From positions 59,889-123,888 of the forward strand of contig CAZUEO010000003.1 of assembly GCA_964619675.1 (NCBI GenBank): 64,000 nt of DNA, in the 5' to 3' direction. Positions 57,382-64,000 of the stretch are shown one piece after another. How positions within the stretch are numbered: the stretch's first letter is position 1; every line of letters begins with the position of its first letter. The DNA is from JAPLMW01 sp964619675. Lineage in GTDB: Bacteria; Planctomycetota; Phycisphaerae; Sedimentisphaerales; UBA12454. Under the pieces are notes generated by a model. That model had not been told where the DNA came from, made no database searches, and saw nothing but the letters and a program-made list of their open reading frames with translations. A program made the position numbers and the translations under genes.

Positions 57382-60354
57382 CTACGTTGTTTTTCTCCTG
57401 AAAAGGACAATCCAACCGAACGTTAGCAAAGTAATCGTTGCCGGCTCGGGAATGACGCCGATTTCGCCAAAGCTGTACAAGGACGATGTATCCCACTCTA
57501 ACCCTGTTGGAAGGGCTGGCAGGCCAATTGTATCAAATTCGCCGAAAAGGTTGGCCGGTTCGAAATCGAGGATGTCGAACATGTTGCCAAACTGTGGGAC
57601 AAAGTCATCTATAAGTGCGATGTTCAGTATACCATCAAGGAAAAAATCGCCCGCTACATCGAACGCGTCATACTCATCGCCACGAATCAGGCCGCCCAGC
57701 TCCATTATCAGTGTTGAGCCCGAACCAAGAATCACATTTGTATCAAAGATCATAGTGCCGGGGCTGCTGCCCGGGCTAATGACATCGAGGAACATAGCGG
57801 TTCCGTTGCCGCCGAAAGTGCCTGAGCCGCTGACATCATCAAAGAAAACGGCAGTTGAACCGGCTTGTATATCGCAGGTGCCGTCGTTTATAACAGAGCC
57901 GATGACCTCGAGGTCGCCGCCGCCGACTCCGATATGACTTTTGTTAGTTAGGCCACCACTGCGAAAGGTCCCGTAGCCTGTGATAGAGCTATTGTTGGTA
58001 ATGTTATGATTGGCGTTATCGAATGAGCCGCCCTGCAGGGCAATGTCGCCGCGATTGGTCTTCATGCCCTGAGTAACAAAGACGGTTGAATCGTCGAGGG
58101 CTTCTATGCGGCCGGTACTGTTGTTTGTAAAGTCGGAGCCGGCGAGCGTCAGTGTTCCGCCGGAGGCCCGGACGGTGCCATCGTTATCCACTGAGTTTGA
58201 GAACCAGCCCTGGCCGAGGATTGTACCTGTATTCAAAATTGTGTCGCCGGAAAAAGTGGCGTTGGAACCATTAAGTACAATCGTGCCGTCGTTGAAGAGA
58301 GGTGTTAATACATTAATGCCTGCGCCGTCGTCGACTCTCATCTCGCCGCCGTTAATGTTGTCGGTCATGTCGGAGATAAGCAGTGTGGAGTCACCATCGG
58401 CGTGTATGAGCCCGCCGTCGTTGGTAATCTGGCTGCCGATTGCGCTTCCACCGCGGATGATACCGCCTGGATGATTGGTAACCGTTCCGCTGCCGCTGAT
58501 TGAGCCGCCGTCTAAGTCGACGGTGCCGTAGTTGTCCAGCCCGCCGTTCTGACGGAGCATCTCGCTGGTGGAGATATTGACCGAGCCGTAATTGTCCATC
58601 TCTCCGTTAACTGTCAGCACGTCATCTAAATTGATGGTACCGTAATTATTCAGGGCATGGTTAACTGTGCCCTTGGCAGAAAAACTGGCGCCGTAGTCAT
58701 TGGTAACTGTCCCGGGGCCTGCGATCATGCCGCCGGACATACTCATTGAAGAGCTATTGGTCAAACCGCTGGCGGTGTTCACCAAACCGCCGTTACCGAT
58801 GGATAGGGAGCCATCGTTTTGAAGCTCATCGCTATATACTGTGCCATTGTTGACATTTAGTATCGCGCCTGAAGCGACGGTCGTAGTGCCGTTCTGCACA
58901 TCGAGTACCTGGCCGCTTGTCATGCTTAAATAAGAACCCAGAGGGCTGGTACCGGAGATGAACGCATGGCCGGTAGTAATCTCGAGCTCGCCGCCTGTGA
59001 AGTTCATGGGGGTGTCGGGCGAGCCAGACAGATACTTAACCGAGAGTTTCCCGCCGGAGAGGTTCACCGTGCCCCTATCACCGATGACGAAATTGCCGCC
59101 AGTGGTTACTTGTGCATCATTACTGACGTTGAGCGTGGCGGTGGCGTAGTCATCGTAGCCGACGTATAGGTCGTCACTGCCGGTGTCCCAGCTTGAGCCA
59201 TAGCCATCGACGGTTACAGTGCCATCGGAACCGGCTTCGTGACCGATGTAACCCTCGCCGCTGGTAACATCCGCGCCGTTGGTGATATTAAGTGTGCCGG
59301 TGCCAGAGTTGCCGACATACATACTGTCGGTTCCTGTGTCCCATGTCGAGCCGGAACCATCGACCGTTGCGGTGCCCGTCGAGCCGCTATAGCGACCAAT
59401 GTAGCCGGTGTCGCTGGTCACATCTGCGCCGTTGGTGATATTAAGTGTGCCGGTGCCAGAGTCGCCGACATACATGCAGGAGGTGCCTGTGTCCCATGTC
59501 GAGCCGGAACCATCGACAATCACGGTGCCTTCGGAACCAGATTCGTGACCAATTGAACCTTCGCCGCTGGTAACATCCGCGCTGTTGGTGATATTAAGTG
59601 TGCCGGTGCCTGAGTTGCCGACATACATGCTGCCGGTTCCTGTGTCCCATGTTGAGCCGAAACCATCGACCGTTGCGGTGCCCGTCGAGCTGCTATTGTT
59701 ACCGATGTAGCTGCGGCCGCTGGTAACATCCGCACCATTGGAGATATTGAGTGTGCCGGTGCCCCCAGCGCCGACATATAAGTTGTCGATTCCTGTGTCC
59801 CATGTCGAGCCGTCGCCATCGACAGTCACTGTGCCAGTCGAACCGGTATTGGTACCAATGCTGCCGGTGCCGCTGGTAACATCCGCACCGTTGGTAATAT
59901 TGAGCGTGCCGGTGCCATCCTCGCGGCCGACATACAGGTAGTTGCCTCCTGTGTTCCATGTCGAGCCGGAGCCATCGACAGTCGCTGTGCCCGTCGAGCC
60001 GGTAGAGTAACCGATGAGGCTGGCGCTGCTGGTAACATCCGCACCGTTGGTGATATCGAGCGTGCCTGTGCCAAAGTAGCCGGTGTAAAGTCCCACAAAC
60101 GAGCCTGTCGTCCCAGAATTGTTAAAAGTAATGGACCCGCCGTCTGCGGTAATAACGGTGTCGATAGTCGTAGGCGAGCCGGAATTGATGGTCAGCTCGT
60201 CGCTGGAAGATGGCGTGCCGTTAGGGTTCCAGTTTGCGTTTGTCCACCACTCGTTGTCGGTTTCGCCGTCCCACGTACGGGTCGTTGCCCCGGCCGGGGC
60301 GGTTAGAAACGCTGCCAGCACACACAAACAAATTGTTAAAATTGACTTTTTCAT
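57382..60354 (-). CDS. PEP-CTERM repeat protein, autotransporter-like beta-helix
   Basis: The 990-residue product has a signal peptide (SILTICLCVLAAFLTAPAGA). About seven near-identical 51-residue repeats follow (GTGTLNITNGADVTSG, IGHESGSEGT, VDGSGSTWDTGT, MYVG), spaced 153 bp in the DNA. A long right-handed beta-helix type region comes next (SISGSGTVTNHPGGIIRGGS, LNGSNATFSGDTILNTGTI). It ends with a PEP-CTERM tail (VIPEPATITLLTFGWIVLF, RRK), the signal for exosortase-type cell-surface sorting. It is likely a secreted adhesin or surface protein. AAAGGAGA precedes the ATG. Confidence 0.85.
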   Translation of the reverse strand: MKKSILTICLCVLAAFLTAPAGATTRTWDGETDNEWWTNANWNPNGTPSSSDELTINSGSPTTIDTVITADGGSITFNNSGTTGSFVGLYTGYFGTGTLDITNGADVTSSASLIGYSTGSTGTATVDGSGSTWNTGGNYLYVGREDGTGTLNITNGADVTSGTGSIGTNTGSTGTVTVDGDGSTWDTGIDNLYVGAGGTGTLNISNGADVTSGRSYIGNNSSSTGTATVDGFGSTWDTGTGSMYVGNSGTGTLNITNSADVTSGEGSIGHESGSEGTVIVDGSGSTWDTGTSCMYVGDSGTGTLNITNGADVTSDTGYIGRYSGSTGTATVDGSGSTWDTGTDSMYVGNSGTGTLNITNGADVTSGEGYIGHEAGSDGTVTVDGYGSSWDTGSDDLYVGYDDYATATLNVSNDAQVTTGGNFVIGDRGTVNLSGGKLSVKYLSGSPDTPMNFTGGELEITTGHAFISGTSPLGSYLSMTSGQVLDVQNGTTTVASGAILNVNNGTVYSDELQNDGSLSIGNGGLVNTASGLTNSSSMSMSGGMIAGPGTVTNDYGASFSAKGTVNHALNNYGTINLDDVLTVNGEMDNYGSVNISTSEMLRQNGGLDNYGTVDLDGGSISGSGTVTNHPGGIIRGGSAIGSQITNDGGLIHADGDSTLLISDMTDNINGGEMRVDDGAGINVLTPLFNDGTIVLNGSNATFSGDTILNTGTILGQGWFSNSVDNDGTVRASGGTLTLAGSDFTNNSTGRIEALDDSTVFVTQGMKTNRGDIALQGGSFDNANHNITNNSSITGYGTFRSGGLTNKSHIGVGGGDLEVIGSVINDGTCDIQAGSTAVFFDDVSGSGTFGGNGTAMFLDVISPGSSPGTMIFDTNVILGSGSTLIMELGGLIRGDEYDAFDVAGDFFLDGILNIALIDDFVPQFGNMFDILDFEPANLFGEFDTIGLPALPTGLEWDTSSLYSFGEIGVIPEPATITLLTFGWIVLFRRKTT

Positions 60355-60368
60355 TCAAAAGTCTCCTT

Positions 60369-61148
60369 TTATTTTAAATTATGCCTGTTTTTTCTGCGAA
60401 TCAGACTCAAAGCGCCAGAAATGAGCAGGGTAATTGTTGCCGGTTCGGGAATTGGATGTACAAAAGTGCCGTATCCAACACCCCAGTTGTAACTGGAGCT
60501 CATAGGTCGAAACTGTTGCCAGGTAGTTGTTTCGCTTTCACTCCAGGTTGTATAAAGAGCATACCAAAGTCCATCGCTGCCTCGGTCTTCATATCCAAAG
60601 ACGGGCACAAAGTGGTCTGTATCTCCATCTCCGCCGGAATCGACAAGGAACATCATTGGATTACCCGCATCGATTTCATTGACGAGGTCGTTCCAGGTGA
60701 AAGCGCCCCAGCTTTCATAATAGGAATCAAACTGATAGCCGCGATAATTAGCATAACCTTCAAACGCATCATCGGCATAACTCTGATAGCTCCAGCCGTA
60801 GTCAAGAGGGTCTTTTGAAGTGCGAAACCAGTCGGCGATGCTGTTCCACGACTCGGGCTTGGTTGTGTCATCCGGCTTCGGGTCATATCTGGCATTATGT
60901 TCAGGGCTTGATATCTGATTCTGTACATTTGCCGTCAGCCGAACTGCGTCCCAGCCTTCTGCGCTAAACAAGTTGGAGTAACCATGCAAGTCCCAATATC
61001 CGACGACCGAAGCGGCGGCTGTCGGCCCGCACCCATGATACCAATCGTAGGCCGGTACCAGCGACAATACAACGGGGCTTGCGACTGTAATAGAGGTTAA
61101 GAATAAAAACCACCCTGCTACCAGGCAAATGGAAATCAGCTTTTTCAT
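60369..61148 (-). CDS. PEP-CTERM C39-like cysteine peptidase
   Basis: The 259-residue product has a signal peptide (KLISICLVAGWFLFLTSITV). A papain-like domain follows: YDWYHGCGPTAAASVVGYWD with the catalytic Cys, and GDTDHFVPVFGYEDRG with the His. This is the C39-like/YvpB pattern. A PEP-CTERM tail (PIPEPATITLLISGALSLI, RRK) closes it. The ATG overlaps the stop of the upstream gene in ATGA, so translation is coupled. Secreted and surface-sorted protease or amidase; target unknown. Confidence 0.75.
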   Translation of the reverse strand: MKKLISICLVAGWFLFLTSITVASPVVLSLVPAYDWYHGCGPTAAASVVGYWDLHGYSNLFSAEGWDAVRLTANVQNQISSPEHNARYDPKPDDTTKPESWNSIADWFRTSKDPLDYGWSYQSYADDAFEGYANYRGYQFDSYYESWGAFTWNDLVNEIDAGNPMMFLVDSGGDGDTDHFVPVFGYEDRGSDGLWYALYTTWSESETTTWQQFRPMSSSYNWGVGYGTFVHPIPEPATITLLISGALSLIRRKNRHNLK

Positions 61149-61969
61149 AATCTTTTTCTTTCTATTGATTTTTTGTTGTTTTTTCCGGTAAGTGTTAATG
61201 AACCTATTGCCAGCAGGCAAATCGTTGCCGGCTCGGGAACAGTCAAAGCATTGTAAAGTAACTGCATATCAGCAGGGCTGTCGTTGTACTCCGGCATCTC
61301 GCTGATGAAGATGGCATGATAGGAAGTTGTCTCATACAAGGTGATTATCCCGCGATTGTCGTCTGTTTTAGCCAACAATTGGGCTGACTTGAGGTCATTT
61401 GCATCCCATGAGTAGTCATCGTCGGGCACCTGGGCATTTGCGTATCCGTTACTGATATAAGGATCGTTAATATCTGTAAATAATGGATGGTTGGTATAGG
61501 TATCTATGATGTCGAAGGTTTGGCCGGCACCAACAATATCTGTGTTGTAATTGACGTCCTGAGGCAATCCGAAAATAGGAGCCAGCTTGCGGTTGTCGGT
61601 TTGCCAGCCCTGGAACACTCTATACGTGCCGAGAATCGAATGACCTTCGCTGACATATTGCTCAATCGCGGCGACTTCCGCATCAGAGTAATGCTTAACT
61701 CCGCCAGCAGGATTGGAGAGCCATAGAACGTTGGCATCGGTGCTTACCAGGTCCTCATAGGTAAAGCTGCTAACCAGTCTGAGAGAGGTATCAATAGTCA
61801 GCGGAATGCTTCCATAATTGCCATAATTATTGTTCAATTCGGTAAATGCGGGGATGCCATCACCCCAGCTTTTCACCACAGCGACTTTTACGCCCGCTGC
61901 GAAGACAAAGCTGCTCGCTGCCGTTAAAATCATCCCTGCTGTTAGGCAAATGGAAATTAGCTTTTTTAT
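61145..61969 (-). CDS. PEP-CTERM protein of unknown function, apparent ATA start
   Basis: The product of about 274 residues starts with a signal peptide (KKLISICLTAGMILTAASSF) nearly the same as that of its downstream neighbour. The core (VKVAVVKSWGDGIPAFTELN, GGVKHYSDAEVAAIEQYVSE, GAGQTFDIIDTYTNHPLFTD) resembles a ThuA/GATase-like or DUF4159-like fold and ends with VPEPATICLLAIGSLTL. Where the neighbour starts with ATG inside ATGA, this gene has ATA inside ATAA, with the same flanks. Initiation at ATA, or at a downstream ATG with a cut signal, is implied. An open frame continues upstream to 62080 but lies within the previous gene. Confidence 0.6.
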   Translation of the reverse strand: MKKLISICLTAGMILTAASSFVFAAGVKVAVVKSWGDGIPAFTELNNNYGNYGSIPLTIDTSLRLVSSFTYEDLVSTDANVLWLSNPAGGVKHYSDAEVAAIEQYVSEGHSILGTYRVFQGWQTDNRKLAPIFGLPQDVNYNTDIVGAGQTFDIIDTYTNHPLFTDINDPYISNGYANAQVPDDDYSWDANDLKSAQLLAKTDDNRGIITLYETTSYHAIFISEMPEYNDSPADMQLLYNALTVPEPATICLLAIGSLTLTGKNNKKSIERKRL

Positions 61970-62736
61970 AATCTTTTTCTTTCTATTGCTTTTTTGTTGT
62001 TTTTTCTGGTAAATACTAATGAACCCATTGCCAGCAGGACAATCGTTGTCGGCTCTGGGATGGGCTCTTGCTGAATGCAATTTATAGCTGAAGCGCTGTC
62101 GGTGTAATCAGGTGGGCAGCAACAGCCACCGGAAGGATGACTATTTGACTGAGGCAGAGACTGGATATAAATGCCGACTCGAAGATTATTCTCTGAACTG
62201 CCGCCTGCAGCAAGCTCGGCAATTACATCATCCATAGTCCTGTCGTACTTGAGCGTGAAGATAAGCTTGAGCCATTCGTCGGGGTTTATGCCTTTGTCTG
62301 AAAAATATGAATAATCCGAATCAACGCTGTATTCGGGGAATGTGTCAAATACAGGGGTAAGCTCGTCGCCGCCGGGCAGGGTTGTGGGATATGCGTCCTC
62401 GTTGAAAGACACTCCCGAGCTTTCAATGATTGAAACGTAGCTGCCGAAATCAAGAGAGCTGCCGGTATCCGGCCGGGCGTCGAAATAAATGTCGGTGATT
62501 GATGAACTGATAGTGCTGTTGTTGTTGAACTTGAAACCTATTTTCTGTTTACCGCTGTAAGTGGGGCCCTCATCGGTGATTGTCAGGGTAAAATTAAGCC
62601 GCTCGTCTTGTTCATATATTGAGTTGTTGAAAATACGAAAATCGTGGATAATAGCGGCATAAGTCAACGTGTTTAAGCCAAGAACGGCTAACAGTACAAA
62701 AACGCCTCTTCTACAATATCTTCTTTCACTCATCAT
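61966..62736 (-). CDS. PEP-CTERM protein of unknown function
   Basis: The 256-residue product has a signal peptide (RRGVFVLLAVLGLNTLTYA). A beta-rich secreted domain follows (FNNSIYEQDERLNFTLTITD, YDRTMDDVIAELAAGGSSEN), with a CCCPP cysteine patch, and then a PEP-CTERM tail (PIPEPTTIVLLAMGSLVF, TRKNNKKAIERKRL). The last 40 bp are nearly the same as the 3' end of the next gene downstream. No family recognised. Confidence 0.65.
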   Translation of the reverse strand: MMSERRYCRRGVFVLLAVLGLNTLTYAAIIHDFRIFNNSIYEQDERLNFTLTITDEGPTYSGKQKIGFKFNNNSTISSSITDIYFDARPDTGSSLDFGSYVSIIESSGVSFNEDAYPTTLPGGDELTPVFDTFPEYSVDSDYSYFSDKGINPDEWLKLIFTLKYDRTMDDVIAELAAGGSSENNLRVGIYIQSLPQSNSHPSGGCCCPPDYTDSASAINCIQQEPIPEPTTIVLLAMGSLVFTRKNNKKAIERKRL

Positions 62737-62819
62737 TGCTTCTTCTCCTTTACAATCGCATAGCCGTAAATTTCATTCGTTTATAGCTATAGCTATGCCG
62801 GGTTTATTTTTAAATTTTT

Positions 62820-63497
62820 CTAACTTTTCTCATTTACTGTTTTTTTATTCTTAATAAATACCAATGAACCCATTGCCAGCAGACAAATCGTTGTCGGCTC
62901 TGGAATTGCTGATGAAGTAAACGCCGCCGTGGCGGTAAATCCGTCATCCCAGTCAGTGCTGCCCGATAGTTTCGCCAGGTTGGCAAAGCTGAAAGAGAAT
63001 TGCTCTTGTGAGAGTGCATCTATAATTTTGGAACCCGTAATCGTTACGTTTGAAGCAGTAAATAGCACTTCATTCGCGCCAAAATCGTACGGTGATATAG
63101 AACCAATGTCGAAATTAATAATCACTAAGGGGTTTGTCTGGGTATTGTCCTCGTAAAAGTTGATAACACCAGGGCCGGTACTGCCGTATATGCCGGTCGG
63201 TGTCGGAAACTGGGATGTTATAGTCACTTCGGTTATATCAAACCATGCGTCTATGAAGGCATTATTGTTTTCAACGGTGTAACCGCTGTAAGGGATTTCC
63301 AGAATCAGACCGGTTTTGTTGTCATCCCATCCACCGTTAATTGTGTTATTTATAAAATCAACAGTAAACAGCGGCCAGTTGCTGTCTTCGGATGGATCGG
63401 CAAAGGTTGCTATTGTCACGCTGGCATTAGCATTGACAGATATAAATCCGACGGTAAATAACATTAACAGGAGGGGTATTAAGTGATGGTTTTGCAT
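62820..63497 (-). CDS. PEP-CTERM protein, tandem paralogue A
   Basis: The 225-residue product has a signal peptide (LIPLLLMLFTVGFISVNANA), a beta-rich domain (NNAFIDAWFDITEVTITSQF, FGANEVLFTASNVTITGSKI), and a PEP-CTERM tail (IPEPTTICLLAMGSLVFIK). Most of its sequence, at protein and DNA level, is repeated in the next gene upstream (63528-64000). So the pair is a recent tandem duplication. Function unknown. Confidence 0.7.
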   Translation of the reverse strand: MQNHHLIPLLLMLFTVGFISVNANASVTIATFADPSEDSNWPLFTVDFINNTINGGWDDNKTGLILEIPYSGYTVENNNAFIDAWFDITEVTITSQFPTPTGIYGSTGPGVINFYEDNTQTNPLVIINFDIGSISPYDFGANEVLFTASNVTITGSKIIDALSQEQFSFSFANLAKLSGSTDWDDGFTATAAFTSSAIPEPTTICLLAMGSLVFIKNKKTVNEKS

Positions 63498-63527
63498 TCT
63501 TCTCCTTCCTTCCTTCCTTTCTTTTAC

Positions 63528-64000
63528 TTATACTCGTTTCTTTTTTCGGAAGAGGCTCAAAGCTCCAAGGCTCAGCAGGCCAATTGTCGCCGGCTCGGGA
63601 ACCGCTGATGAAGTAAACGCCGCCGTGGCGGTAAATCCGTCATTCCAGTCAGTGCTGCCCGATAGTTTCGCCAGGTTGGCAAAGCTGAAAGAAAATTGCT
63701 CTTGTGAAAGTGTATCTGTGATTTTGGAACCTGTAATCGTTACGTTTGAAGCGGTAAATAGCATTTCATTCGCACCGAAACCATATGGCGATACGGAACC
63801 GCTGTCGAAGCTAATAACCACTAAGGGGTCTGTTGAAGAGTTGTCCTCGTAAAAATCAATTTTACCAAAACCAGTCTGACCAAAGGTACCCAATGGTGTC
63901 AGAAACTTGGATGTTATTGTCACTTCGGTCATGTTAAACCATACATCTATGAAGGCATTATTGTTTTCAACGGTGTAACCGCTGTAAGGGATTTCCAGAA
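63528..64000 (-). CDS. PEP-CTERM protein, tandem paralogue B (runs off the window)
   Basis: The frame is open to the window edge at 64000, so the 5' end is missing. The visible part matches paralogue A closely (NNAFIDVWFNMTEVTITSKF, LAKLSGSTDWNDGFTATAAF), while the last 20 residues differ (VPEPATIGLLSLGALSLFRK). An internal ATG at 63932 is not the true start, since similarity to paralogue A continues upstream of it. Function unknown. Confidence 0.7.
   Translation of the reverse strand, partial: LEIPYSGYTVENNNAFIDVWFNMTEVTITSKFLTPLGTFGQTGFGKIDFYEDNSSTDPLVVISFDSGSVSPYGFGANEMLFTASNVTITGSKITDTLSQEQFSFSFANLAKLSGSTDWNDGFTATAAFTSSAVPEPATIGLLSLGALSLFRKKKRV

Overview
The window looks like chromosomal DNA of a Gram-negative member of the Planctomycetota, most likely the anaerobic Phycisphaerae/Sedimentisphaerales side. 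This is inferred from gene content, not from a marker tree. Reasons: an outer-membrane and lipid A set (BamA, Skp, LpxD, an LpxC-FabZ fusion, LpxA), at least five secreted proteins with PEP-CTERM tails, proteins with PNEPN linkers, an archaeal-type thymidylate synthase, and intergenic spaces filled with short repeats and palindromes.

Region by region. 1-1000: a small DUF2809 membrane protein, a probable structured RNA with its own promoter, and tRNA-Gln(TTG). 1.0-15.2 kb (+): a compact run glmU, prs, rplY, pth, rpsF, ssb, rpsR, rplI, dnaB, bamA, skp, lpxD, lpxC-fabZ, lpxA and a Gfo/Idh oxidoreductase. It joins cell-wall and lipid A precursor supply, translation, replication and outer-membrane assembly. 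15.2-23.3 kb: endonuclease V facing uvrA, mtnA, a GT-C-like membrane protein, a NifU-type protein and a secreted Clp-fold serine protease. 23.6-27.5 kb: an A+T-rich, probably acquired two-gene module (N6 DNA methylase plus a PD-(D/E)XK protein), which is the best candidate defence system here. 27.7-29.1 kb: a membrane zinc-metalloprotease and a zinc-ribbon/TPR protein. 29.2-36.6 kb: ilvB, ilvN and ilvC. ilvB has a strong promoter and a roughly 195-nt structured leader. Between ilvN and ilvC lie dispersed repeats, a small RNA with a near-consensus promoter and a terminator, membrane proteins and an HNH-AP2 endonuclease.

36.7-44.0 kb: a lipoprotein, a TrkA-C membrane protein with CorA, NrdR with a second stand-alone ATP-cone protein, a structured 850-bp intergenic region, an archaeal-type thymidylate synthase and a secreted protein. 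44.1-53.7 kb: ribE-pdxA-rsmA, then a leftward operon (S55-type protease, beta-propeller protein, fumarase alpha), a TPR protein and an RluD-type pseudouridine synthase. 53.7-57.3 kb: a potassium/osmotic set of KtrB/TrkH-like, MscS and KtrA-like proteins. 57.4-64 kb: a leftward cluster of PEP-CTERM proteins, including a 990-residue repeat protein, a C39-like peptidase and tandem paralogues. The last one runs off the window.

Most housekeeping calls are firm. The RNA, repeat and defence calls rest on reading by eye (promoters, pairing and motifs) with no folding, database or comparative run.
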